15,201 bases of DNA from contig CAJXXJ010000020.1 of assembly GCA_913062745.1 (NCBI GenBank), positions 1 to 15,201 on the forward strand. The letters are read 5' to 3'. The notes below the pieces were generated by a model, which had not been told where the DNA came from, did no database searches, and saw nothing but the letters and a program-made list of their open reading frames with translations. The translations under genes were made by a program, and so were the position numbers. This stretch comes from an uncultured Phaeodactylibacter sp. (GTDB lineage Bacteria; Bacteroidota; Bacteroidia; Chitinophagales; Saprospiraceae). Below are positions 7,481-13,443 of the stretch, piece after piece (position 1 is the first letter of the stretch; each line of letters begins with the position of its first letter).

Positions 7481-7704
7481 CACTTGGAATACTTGGTACA
7501 ATTGCTTCCCCCCTGTGCCCTGAAGGGCATCTCCCGAGGGAGGGAAACTGCACCTACGGCGCTCACCCCGGCGGTAGCCCCACGGCTGATTGCCTTTTTT
7601 GAGAAACATAAAGGCACATAGGAGCGGCAGGTGCCCGGAAGGCCCAAGGGTGCAGTTTCCCACTGTGCTCTTGGTTACTTCATGGGGAGCCCAATTTCCA
7701 AGTG
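7481..7704. repeat. Nested inverted-repeat element in non-coding spacer
   Basis: The 430 bp between the sigma factor gene and the tRNA terminator hold no credible gene. They contain a set of nested inverted repeats: CACTTGGAA (7481-7489) with TTCCAAGTG (7696-7704), a perfect 13-mer GGGAAACTGCACC (7542-7554) with GGTGCAGTTTCCC (7649-7661), and TGCCTTT (7591-7597) with AAAGGCA (7610-7616). Two compact palindromes sit just before the 13-mer: TGCCCTGAAGGGCA (7516-7529) and TCCCGAGGGA (7532-7541). CCAAGTGGC is repeated directly at 7699-7721. The arrangement resembles a decayed miniature transposable element or a REP-like cluster. I see no clear target-site duplication. Confidence 0.6.
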
Positions 7705-7780
7705 GCTAGAGCCCAAGTGGCCCGGCGGATGAATCCCGCTCTGAACAGGCCGAGATTCTTTCAACGCTCCCTGAGCTAAT

Positions 7781-7813
7781 AAAAAAGCCCCGAAGCTATG
7801 CTTCGAGGCTTTT
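7781..7813 (-). terminator. Rho-independent terminator after tRNA-Asn
   Basis: The minus strand reads AAAAGCCTCGAAGC, a 3-base loop ATA, then GCTTCGGGGCTTTTTT. This gives a stem of about 14 bp with one wobble or mismatch, followed by a T-run. It starts three bases after the tRNA 3' end and is a textbook intrinsic terminator. The plus-strand copy also ends in TTTT, so it may work in both directions. Confidence 0.9.
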
Positions 7814-7816
7814 GTG

Positions 7817-7890
7817 CGCCTCAGATAGGACTTGAACCTATGACCTACGGATTAACAGTCCGCCGCTCTAACCAGCTGAGCTACTGAGGC
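7817..7890 (-). tRNA. tRNA-Asn (anticodon GTT)
   Basis: The 74-nt minus-strand sequence folds as a standard cloverleaf. The acceptor stem GCCTCAG pairs perfectly with CTGAGGC. The D-arm region is TAGCTCAGCTGGTTAGAGC. The anticodon stem-loop GGACTGTTAATCC has anticodon GTT at 7854-7856. The T-arm is ATAGGTTCAAGTCCTAT. The discriminator base is G, as expected for tRNA-Asn. The CCA end is not encoded. It has its own promoter upstream and terminator downstream, so it is an independent transcription unit. Confidence 0.97.
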
Positions 7891-7930
7891 AATTTTCTAT
7901 GTAAAACCCCTTTCTTTCAAAAGGCGAGTG

Positions 7931-7961
7931 CAAAGTTATATCATCCCGAATAAATGTGCAA
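7931..7961 (-). promoter_or_regulatory. Promoter of tRNA-Asn (-33/-7 Bacteroidota type)
   Basis: On the minus strand TTG (7961-7959) and TAACTTTG (7938-7931) are separated by 20 bases. This matches the Bacteroidota consensus of TTG, about 19-21 bases, then TAnnTTTG. Transcription would start near 7924, giving a leader of about 34 nt before the tRNA. It overlaps the candidate promoter of the divergent sugar kinase gene. Confidence 0.7.
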
Positions 7962-7967
7962 TCTTTG
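7960..7967 (+). promoter_or_regulatory. Candidate -7 element for the PfkB kinase gene
   Basis: AATCTTTG matches seven of eight positions of TAnnTTTG. It lies 31 bases before the chosen ATG at 7999, followed by the A-rich leader usual in Bacteroidota. It shares bases with the -33 element of the opposing tRNA promoter, so the two may compete. No clear -33 TTG is visible. Confidence 0.35.
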
Positions 7968-7998
7968 TAGGGTAAAAAAATTAAAAAAACTTCTACAC

Positions 7999-8925
7999 AT
8001 GAGCCTACTCGCTGTCGGAACCGTTGCTTTTGATGACATAGAGACCCCGTTCGGCCGGGCGGAACGCGTCATTGGAGGAGCAGCGACCTACATTACCCTT
8101 GCCGCATCCTACTTAGCTGATGAGCTGAAGATCGTTTCTGTGATTGGGGACGACTTTCCAAAAGAAGAGCTGAATTATCTGGAGTCCAGAGGTATTGACC
8201 TGGAAGGCCTGCAGATTAAGGAAGGCGAAAAATCCTTTTTCTGGTCCGGTCGTTACCACGACAACCTGAATGACCGGGACACCCTTGATACGCAACTCAA
8301 TGTGCTGGCCGACTTTAAGCCGGTCTTGCCTGCCTCCTATAAAAACAGCGATTACCTGATGCTGGGCAACCTGACGCCTGCCGTACAAAAAGACGTGATC
8401 ACCCAGATGGAAAAGCGCCCTAAATTCATCGCGCTTGATACCATGAACTTCTGGATGGATACTGCTATGGAAAGCCTGCTTGAGGTGCTGAAGCATATCG
8501 ATGCCCTCATCATAAACGACGAGGAAGCGCGGCAGCTCTCCGGGGAACACTCTTTGGTGAAAGCAGCTGATGTCATTCATGACATGGGGCCCAAATTTGT
8601 AGTGATTAAGAAAGGAGAACACGGCGCACTGCTGTTTGAGGGAGGAAAAGTTTTCTTTGCCCCGGCGCTGCCCCTGGCTGAAGTCTACGATCCTACCGGC
8701 GCAGGAGATACCTTCGCGGGTGGCTTCATGGGCTATATTGCCCGCACAGATGATCTTACTTTTGAAAACATGAAGCGTGCCGTTATCTACGGATCGGCTA
8801 TGGCTTCTTTCTGTGTGGAGAAATTTAGTATAGAGCGTCTTAAAGAGCTGTCCAACAAAGAGATCAATAAGCGTATTGCTCAGTTCGTAGAGCTGGTGAA
8901 CTTTGACGCTGACATTGAACTATAA
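7999..8925 (+). CDS. PfkB/ribokinase-family sugar or nucleoside kinase
   Basis: This 308-residue cytoplasmic kinase has the hallmarks of the PfkB family. An N-terminal strand LLAVGTVAFDD is followed by the di-glycine substrate motif GGAATYITLAASYL (about residues 28-40). The C-terminal signature DPTGAGDTFAGGFMGY (about residues 232-247) contains the catalytic Asp and the anion-hole GAGD. It should transfer the ATP gamma-phosphate to a hydroxymethyl group of a sugar or nucleoside; the substrate cannot be read from the sequence. I chose the ATG at 7999, not an in-frame ATG at 7954. Homologues begin with this strand, and the earlier codon would lie inside the candidate promoter. It is monocistronic, with a strong terminator 6 bases downstream. 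Adenosine kinase-like or ribokinase-like activity is possible. Confidence 0.9.
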   Translation: MSLLAVGTVAFDDIETPFGRAERVIGGAATYITLAASYLADELKIVSVIGDDFPKEELNYLESRGIDLEGLQIKEGEKSFFWSGRYHDNLNDRDTLDTQLNVLADFKPVLPASYKNSDYLMLGNLTPAVQKDVITQMEKRPKFIALDTMNFWMDTAMESLLEVLKHIDALIINDEEARQLSGEHSLVKAADVIHDMGPKFVVIKKGEHGALLFEGGKVFFAPALPLAEVYDPTGAGDTFAGGFMGYIARTDDLTFENMKRAVIYGSAMASFCVEKFSIERLKELSNKEINKRIAQFVELVNFDADIEL

Positions 8926-8931
8926 GGACAC

Positions 8932-8975
8932 ATAGGACGTCAGCCCCACTCCTCTGCCAGGGGCTGATGTCCTAT
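8932..8975. terminator. Bidirectional terminator between kinase and bcp
   Basis: A 16-bp stem, ATAGGACGTCAGCCCC (8932-8947) with GGGGCTGATGTCCTAT (8960-8975), contains one G-T wobble and encloses a 12-base loop. It lies exactly between two convergent genes (stops at 8925 and 8987). The hairpin is followed by TTACTT on the plus strand. The perfect symmetry suggests use from both sides. Confidence 0.85.
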
Positions 8976-8986
8976 TTACTTAAGTG

Positions 8987-9451
8987 TCAGGCTTCCATTG
9001 CCTCCAGGATTTGTTCCGTATGGGCTTTAGTCTTCACCTTCTTAAAGATTCTTTCAATTTTCCCTTCCTCATCAATAATGAAAGTCGTACGGTGTACCCC
9101 GTCGAACTCCCGGCCCATAAATTTCTTCGGGCCCCAGACGCCGTAAGCATTCAGTACCTCTTTTTCCGTATCCGCCAGTAGTGGAAATGGCAGGTCATGC
9201 TTTTTGATAAAATTCTGGTGTTTGCGGGCACTGTCCGGGCTTACCCCGAGTAGTTCGTAGCCTTTATTGCGCAAAGCATCATAGTTATCCCGCAGATTGC
9301 AGGCTTCCGCTGTACAGCCAGGCGTATTGTCTTTAGGGTAGAAAAACAGAATCAGCTTCTTGCCGGCAAAATCAGACAGCTGAATCTCATTTTCGTTTTG
9401 GTCTACTCCTTTAAAATCAGGAGCCTTATCCCCTTCCTGTAGTGTAGTCAT
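8987..9451 (-). CDS. bcp: Thioredoxin-dependent thiol peroxidase (Bcp/PrxQ)
   Basis: This 154-residue peroxiredoxin of the Bcp/PrxQ class reduces hydrogen and alkyl peroxides using thioredoxin. The family signature FFYPKDNTPGCTAEACNLRD (about residues 37-56) shows the peroxidatic Cys in PGCT and the resolving Cys five residues later, as in atypical 2-Cys Bcp enzymes. A conserved Arg lies in the later HRTTFIIDEEGKI strand. Length is normal. There is no signal peptide, so it is cytoplasmic. The start is the ATG at 9451-9449 (MTTLQEGDKAPDF). A TTG three codons upstream is open but unsupported. It is convergent with the kinase gene and shares its terminator. The thioredoxin-fold lipoprotein gene upstream is on the same strand, 108 bp away. 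Confidence 0.95.
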   Translation of the reverse strand: MTTLQEGDKAPDFKGVDQNENEIQLSDFAGKKLILFFYPKDNTPGCTAEACNLRDNYDALRNKGYELLGVSPDSARKHQNFIKKHDLPFPLLADTEKEVLNAYGVWGPKKFMGREFDGVHRTTFIIDEEGKIERIFKKVKTKAHTEQILEAMEA

Positions 9452-9559
9452 GGTAGTCAATATTGGTTTTAGAATACAAGGACAACGCTAAGACCTGCAA
9501 GTGGTTTAGCTCAGCCATGCCCCTCTTGGTGAGGAAAGCCGAATTAGTACGCTGCTCTT

Positions 9560-10162
9560 TTACTGCAGCCGCTTCACCTCATTCATAAAGGAAGGGGCGT
9601 CTTTATAGCCTTTGAAAAAGCCGCTTCGCTGCAGGTTTTCGTCCAACACCACATAAGCCGGGTAGCCCAGATTGCCGTCGAGCAGGGCGTAGGCCAGGCT
9701 ATGTACCTGTTTGCGGCCCGCCGGAACAAGCGTGTATTCCCGCCCGCCCATCGTGACCGGGCCGGCTTTTTCCGCATTGAATTTGACCGGATAGAAGTTT
9801 TCGTTCATGTAGGAAGCTACCTTTTCCTGCGAGAAGGTCTTTTTATCCATCACCTTACACCAGCCACACCAGTCGGTATATACATCAATGAAGATAGGCT
9901 TGGGCGCTTCCTTCTGTGCAGCCATTGCCTGAGATAGGTCCATCCACTGAATTTGTCCGGCGGCAGGCTCCGGTGGCGGCGGGGCCGGGCGCTCGGCTTT
10001 CTCCTGCTGTGGCTTGACTAATCCGCTGGATTGTTGCTTCTCCGGCAGCGGGACCGGGGCGAGATTTTCTTCTTCTGTTTGCTCAGAGCCGTTGCCGGAA
10101 GGCTGACAAGCGCTGATGCTCAGGCCCAATAAGGCAAAGAACAGCAAATACTTCAACTTCAT
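9560..10162 (-). CDS. Thioredoxin-fold lipoprotein
   Basis: The 200-residue product begins with a lipoprotein signal peptide (MKLKYLLFFALLGLSISAC), with a lipobox ending in the Cys at residue 19. A Pro/Glu/Gln-rich linker (about 20-75) follows. The thioredoxin-like domain (about 80-200) contains the redox motif CGWC in DVYTDWCGWCKVMDKKTF and the cis-Pro region GYPAYVVLDEN. This matches the Thioredoxin_7/DUF255-like family, in which periplasmic members act as disulfide reductases. It should be anchored to a membrane on the periplasmic side. ATG codons at 10168 and 10162 are both possible; I prefer 10162 because the signal peptide starts with MKLK. A TAAATTTG element lies upstream. The physiological partner is unknown. 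Confidence 0.88.
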   Translation of the reverse strand: MKLKYLLFFALLGLSISACQPSGNGSEQTEEENLAPVPLPEKQQSSGLVKPQQEKAERPAPPPPEPAAGQIQWMDLSQAMAAQKEAPKPIFIDVYTDWCGWCKVMDKKTFSQEKVASYMNENFYPVKFNAEKAGPVTMGGREYTLVPAGRKQVHSLAYALLDGNLGYPAYVVLDENLQRSGFFKGYKDAPSFMNEVKRLQ

Positions 10163-10180
10163 GTCCATAGAATTTTTATG

Positions 10181-10188
10181 CAAATTTA
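10181..10188 (-). promoter_or_regulatory. Candidate -7 element for the thioredoxin lipoprotein
   Basis: TAAATTTG on the minus strand matches TAnnTTTG exactly. It lies 12 to 18 bases before the two possible start codons, giving a short leader of roughly 6-12 nt. No -33 TTG is visible at the usual spacing. Confidence 0.4.
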
Positions 10189-10272
10189 ATGTGCGCGTCT
10201 AAATCTGCATACTTTTTGCCGGTTTCACAAATGCCCTGACAAATTGAGCAGAAAATGCCCTGTTTTGCCCCA

Positions 10273-10336
10273 TCCCTGAAGGGAGCCAGTACATTTTCTG
10301 GCTTTGCACCCTTTAGGGTAAACAAAGCCAGAAAAT
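10273..10336. repeat. Nested palindrome in divergent spacer (REP-like)
   Basis: The 270-bp spacer between the divergent lipoprotein and XdhC-family genes holds a perfect 14-bp inverted repeat, ATTTTCTGGCTTTG (10293-10306) with CAAAGCCAGAAAAT (10323-10336). A second palindrome, ACCCT-TT-AGGGT (10308-10319), lies inside its loop. Just before it is TCCCTGAAGGGA (10273-10284). The core CCCTGAAGGG also occurs at 7518-7527, in the other long spacer. It could be a cruciform regulatory site or one copy of a dispersed palindromic repeat. Confidence 0.65.
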
Positions 10337-10387
10337 ACCATCTGCAAACTATGCTGAATAGTTACATCATTTTTTAAATAAAACCAT

Positions 10388-10395
10388 CAACTTTG
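10388..10395 (+). promoter_or_regulatory. Candidate -7 element for the XdhC-family gene
   Basis: CAACTTTG matches seven of eight positions of TAnnTTTG and lies 37 bases before the ATG at 10433. An AT-rich stretch precedes it, without a clear -33 TTG. Confidence 0.3.
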
Positions 10396-10432
10396 CTGAG
10401 GGCCACCACGTTCTCACCATCCGCAAACCGAC

Positions 10433-11542
10433 ATGAAAGAAATCATAACAATCCTCAAGGCGTACGATAACCTCCCCCCCGGGCAGAAGGCAGCCCTGGC
10501 AACTGTAGTGCGGGTGGAAGGCTCTTCTTACCGCCGGGCCGGCGCGCGCATGCTGGTCATGGCGGACGGCAACTGGATAGGCGGCATCAGCGGAGGCTGC
10601 CTGGAAGGAGACGCTTTGCGCAAAGCCCAGCTGGCGATATACCAGGACCGGCCTTCTTTAGTCACCTACGACACTACAGATGACGATGCGCAGCAGATCG
10701 GCGTAGGGCTGGGCTGTAACGGCATTATCGATGTACTGATTGCGCCGCTGGATGAAGGCCCCGGCAACCCGCTGAAAATCCTCCGGCAGTGTACGGAGGA
10801 GCGGCAGCCCAATGTTTTGCTCACCATCTCACACAATGAGGGCGGGCCGGGCCTTTTGCCCCCCGGGCACATGATACGCTACGAGAATGAGGCACAACTC
10901 CGGGCAGCGCTGCCCGACGGTGCCCTTTCGGATGCCCTGCTGCCGGATATCGAACAGGCTAAGGCAAAACAGAAGTCTCTGAGCAGGCAATACCCACTGC
11001 ACGGTGGCGGGCGGTTGGGCATTTTCATAGAATTTCTTGCTCCGGCCATCCGCCTGCTGCTGTTCGGGAGCAATTACGATGTATTTCCAATGGCGCAACT
11101 GGGCAAAGGCCTCGGTCGTCAGGTAACGGTATACGCTAATCTCCATAGACTAAACCAGGCAGCTTTTCAGGTAGCAGATGAGGTGAAGCCGAAGGACGGA
11201 GCCGTAGAAACCGATGACTATACGGCTTGCATCCTTATGGCGCATGATTACAAAACCGACCTGGCCAACCTGCGCCGCCTGCTGGCTACAGATGTTCCTT
11301 ATATTGGTATGCTCGGCCCGCGCAAACGCACGGATAAGATGCTGAGCGAGCTGGCGGCAGAGGGCATCACCCTGAGCGAGCGCGACCACGATCGATTGCA
11401 CAGCCCGGTAGGCCTGGATATTGGTGCGCTGTCGCCGGAGGAGATCGCGCTTTCGGTACTGGCAGAAATAAGGGCTTACTTTAGTGGCAGGCCCGGCGGT
11501 TTTTTAAAACTGCGCGGGGGGACGATTCACGAGCGGGAGTGA
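10433..11542 (+). CDS. XdhC/CoxI-family protein
   Basis: Members of this family help insert or mature the molybdenum cofactor of xanthine dehydrogenase and related hydroxylases. The 369-residue product has the N-terminal XdhC domain (about 15-120), with ATVVRVEGSSYRRAGARMLV, the motif GGISGGCLEGDAL and GVGLGCNGIIDVLI. The C-terminal Rossmann-like XdhC_C domain (about 205-355) holds VPYIGMLGPRKRTDKML and RLHSPVGLDIGALSPEEIALSVLAEI, which are strongly conserved in the family. The usual glycine-rich GxGxxA/PL loop reads LFGSNYDVFPMAQL here, a variant. No xanthine dehydrogenase or molybdopterin gene lies within the window, so its client enzyme is elsewhere or absent. The start ATG is the first in frame. 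No good Shine-Dalgarno is seen. Confidence 0.93.
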   Translation: MKEIITILKAYDNLPPGQKAALATVVRVEGSSYRRAGARMLVMADGNWIGGISGGCLEGDALRKAQLAIYQDRPSLVTYDTTDDDAQQIGVGLGCNGIIDVLIAPLDEGPGNPLKILRQCTEERQPNVLLTISHNEGGPGLLPPGHMIRYENEAQLRAALPDGALSDALLPDIEQAKAKQKSLSRQYPLHGGGRLGIFIEFLAPAIRLLLFGSNYDVFPMAQLGKGLGRQVTVYANLHRLNQAAFQVADEVKPKDGAVETDDYTACILMAHDYKTDLANLRRLLATDVPYIGMLGPRKRTDKMLSELAAEGITLSERDHDRLHSPVGLDIGALSPEEIALSVLAEIRAYFSGRPGGFLKLRGGTIHERE

Positions 11543-11587
11543 GCGGCCGATGGTTTTCGAACTAACAGCTTTTAAGTCATCAACCAA

Positions 11588-11618
11588 GTCAACTTTTTGA
11601 GCCTCGGTGGAAGTTGAC
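11588..11618. terminator. Possible terminator hairpin between convergent genes
   Basis: An 8-bp perfect inverted repeat, GTCAACTT (11588-11595) with AAGTTGAC (11611-11618), has a 15-base loop. It sits 2 bases from the AraC-family stop codon and 46 bases after the XdhC-family stop. No strong T-run follows on either strand, so termination is plausible but not certain. Confidence 0.35.
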
Positions 11619-11620
11619 GC

Positions 11621-12625
11621 CTACCGCTGCCGCCACTCCCGGGGCGCCACCCCATACCACCGTTTAAAGGACCGGCTGAAGGTGCTGCTGTCAGCATAAC
11701 CGAGGAGGGCGGCGATATCGGTCAGGCTGAGGTCAGGCTGCCGCAGGTAGCTCTGGGCGAGTGATTTGCGGATGCCTTCGGTGAGCTCCTGATAAGTGTG
11801 GCCTTCGGCTTTCAACCGGCGCTGCAGGCTGCGCACACTCTGGTGGAGATTAGCGGCGACTTGCTCAATGGAGGGGAGCCCAAAGTCCATCATTTGCAGT
11901 ATGGCTTCCCGCACCTGATACACGGTGCCTGTTTGCTGTTGGACGGCAGCGAGTTGTTGCTCCGCGTGCCGGACCAGGATACGTAATAGCTGGTAGTCGC
12001 TGGTGAGGACGGGCGCTTCCAGCTGACGGGCGGAGAAGAAAAGTGCGCCCTCCTCCTGCCCAAAGTAGAGCGGTGCTTTGAACACCCGCTCGAATTCCGT
12101 TACCAATTCCGGGCGCGGGCGGGTGAGGTGTACCCGGAGCGGTGGCTGCGGCCCCAGTACCAGCTGCTGATATTCCCGCAGGCTAAAGGCCAGATGCCCT
12201 TCGAGAGTGTGCAGGGCAGCTTCCGGGGATTGTGCCTGCCAGACAGGATCGGGCTTCATGCGCAGGGCGTAGGCGTCGCCTGTTTTTTCCAACCTGAGTG
12301 GGATGGCGCGGCAGCCCAGCATGGAAAACTCGCAGCAGTATTGCAAGGCCTCCAGCATGGTGGTGCTGGTTTGAGTGATTTGGGCGATAAGGCCGGCTGC
12401 GCCGAGGTTGAAATACTCCCCGGCATGCAGGCCCAGGAAAGGGTCGGTAACCTGAGACAGGGCGGCTTCCAGTACGGCGTTGTAGACAGGCGCTTCCACC
12501 CGCAGCTTTTCATCCATCAGGCCTTCCTGCGTGTGCCCGGCTATGGCCAATAAGTCAGCAGCTGATGCCCCCTGCCGGGCAGCGAAGTGGATCATGTTGA
12601 GGAGGAAGCGGCCGGAGAAGGTCAT
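11621..12625 (-). CDS. AraC-family regulator (Arabinose_bd + HTH_18)
   Basis: This 334-residue transcription factor has an N-terminal domain (about 15-205) of the type called arabinose-binding in OruR/ArgR-like AraC regulators. It contains DPFLGLHAGEYFNLGAAGLIAQ and LQYCCEFSMLGCRAIPLRL. The C-terminal double helix-turn-helix (about 232-334) carries LPSIEQVAANLHQSVRSLQRRLKAEGHTYQELTEGIRKSLAQSYL and the AraC signature DIAALLGYADSSTFSRSFKRWYGVAPREWR. Length matches the subfamily (about 330-345). The ligand is unknown. It lies convergent to the XdhC-family gene and 64 bp downstream of the broken toxin gene. Its GC-rich base use is like the housekeeping genes and unlike the AT-rich toxin/antitoxin genes next to it, so it is probably not part of that insert. 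Confidence 0.93.
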   Translation of the reverse strand: MTFSGRFLLNMIHFAARQGASAADLLAIAGHTQEGLMDEKLRVEAPVYNAVLEAALSQVTDPFLGLHAGEYFNLGAAGLIAQITQTSTTMLEALQYCCEFSMLGCRAIPLRLEKTGDAYALRMKPDPVWQAQSPEAALHTLEGHLAFSLREYQQLVLGPQPPLRVHLTRPRPELVTEFERVFKAPLYFGQEEGALFFSARQLEAPVLTSDYQLLRILVRHAEQQLAAVQQQTGTVYQVREAILQMMDFGLPSIEQVAANLHQSVRSLQRRLKAEGHTYQELTEGIRKSLAQSYLRQPDLSLTDIAALLGYADSSTFSRSFKRWYGVAPREWRQR

Positions 12626-12652
12626 TTTTTGAAAGTTTTGTATTCAACAAAG

Positions 12653-12671
12653 CTGGTACCGTAGGCACCAG
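12653..12671 (-). terminator. Small hairpin after the toxin gene
   Basis: CTGGT (12653-12657) pairs with ACCAG (12667-12671), with an inner CC/GG pair after one mismatch and a 3-base loop. It lies 18 bases after the toxin stop codon and before the AraC-family gene. A T-rich stretch (TTTGTTGAAT) follows on the minus strand. It may be a weak terminator or part of the AraC gene's control region. Confidence 0.3.
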
Positions 12672-12689
12672 ACTCATGATGAGAGGGCT

Positions 12690-13142
12690 TCATTCGCCGG
12701 CTTTTTCCAATACTTTCTTCTTTATTGATTCTGATACTCGAAAGTTGGTTTCTTCAATCTTTGATAATGCCTCCCTGACAGATACTATGACTCCTTTGCG
12801 CTTGGCTTCAACTAAAACTCCGAGAGAGCCTATAATGCTGATTACGTGTTTGAGGACCGCAATCCGACCTTTCTTTTCATCAATGATCAGCAGGCTGTTC
12901 TTCATTTGAGAGGCTAAAGCTATAGAGCTTGCTTCTCCCTGGCCTAAATTGTTTAACAATTCAAGATATAGCTCGTCCTTTTCTTCAATTATACTAATGT
13001 TTAACCAGTCCGGCAACGTTCCGAACTCCTACCTAACTTGTTGGGTGATAATCAATTCAGGAAAAGTCTTACGCAGTATGTCGAGCCTTTGAATTTTATC
13101 GTAAACAATTAGGCAGCTGGTATCTGCAATGACAACCTTCAT
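12690..13142 (-). pseudogene. PIN-domain toxin (DUF3368-type) with in-frame TAG
   Basis: Reading from the ATG at 13142 gives MKVVIADTSCLIVYDKIQRL through IITQQVR, then a TAG at codon 38 (13031-13029). The frame then continues EFGTLPDWLNISIIEE to the TGA at 12690. Read through the stop, the 150-codon product has the PIN nuclease layout of the DUF3368 family. An early Asp lies in the IADTS strand (residue 7), a Glu right after the stop (V-R-*-EFG, where relatives have VxEEFG or similar), a third acid in LGQGEASSIALA, and a fourth in LLIIDEKKGR. The stop removes all acidic residues but the first, so the toxin should be inactive unless TAG is suppressed. A single base change explains it. It starts 6 bp after the antitoxin stop. 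Its codons are AT-rich, unlike the AraC gene next to it. Confidence 0.85.
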
Positions 13143-13148
13143 AGAAAT

Positions 13149-13373
13149 TTAAAGTTGTACTCCGTCGATTTCCTCAATATCTTCCTCTGTCTCCCCAAAA
13201 ATTGAGATGCCGTATTTTCCAACTTCCTCAATAAAATAACGCCGTGTTACACCTGCTAATTCAGCTGCCTGACCAGAAGAAAGTACCCCCTGCTCAAACA
13301 AAGAGGCAGCGATGATCATCTTGATTTTTTCCTCTTCTACCTCATCCGGGACTTGAATGGTAAGATTTTTCAT
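13149..13373 (-). CDS. Antitoxin, UPF0175 family
   Basis: This 74-residue protein begins MKNLTIQVPDEVEEEKIKMIIAASLFEQGVLSSGQAAELAGVTRRYFIEEVGKYGI. It is the standard UPF0175 layout: an N-terminal strand, then a helix-turn-helix with LSSGQAAELAGVTRRYFIEEVGKYG (about residues 31-55). UPF0175 proteins are usually paired with DUF3368 PIN toxins, as here, where the toxin frame follows after 6 bp. The HTH suggests that it both binds the operon promoter and neutralises the toxin. The frame is complete and looks intact while its toxin is broken. The start ATG at 13373 gives the expected N-terminus. No convincing promoter is seen in the 70 bp upstream, which lies after the ATPase gene. Confidence 0.88.
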   Translation of the reverse strand: MKNLTIQVPDEVEEEKIKMIIAASLFEQGVLSSGQAAELAGVTRRYFIEEVGKYGISIFGETEEDIEEIDGVQL

Positions 13374-13443
13374 ACGAAAATTACTAGTTGAATACTCTTT
13401 ATAAACTAATCTATGCCCCGTTTTTGTTCCAACGCAGCAGGGG

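Noticed and set aside
7542..7661. An intact insertion sequence or MITE defined by the 13-bp inverted repeats
   Set aside because: There is no transposase frame and no target-site duplication at the arm ends; it is kept only as a repeat element.
7381..7663. Two short overlapping minus-strand frames in the spacer before tRNA-Asn
   Set aside because: The translations are low-complexity and overlap in different frames, and the DNA is better explained by nested inverted repeats.
7954..7998. Upstream in-frame ATG for the PfkB kinase gene
   Set aside because: The added 15 residues (MCNLCRVKKLKKLLH) are not typical of the family, and the codon lies inside the candidate promoter.
9461..9559. Possible tRNA-like fragment (GGTTTAGCTCAGCC near 9502)
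   Set aside because: It has a D-arm-like stretch only; no acceptor, anticodon or T-arm pairing could be found around it.
12690..13016. Stand-alone short protein starting at a TTG at 13016
   Set aside because: The same frame continues upstream through one TAG into a clear PIN-domain N-terminus, so it is the 3' part of a broken toxin gene.
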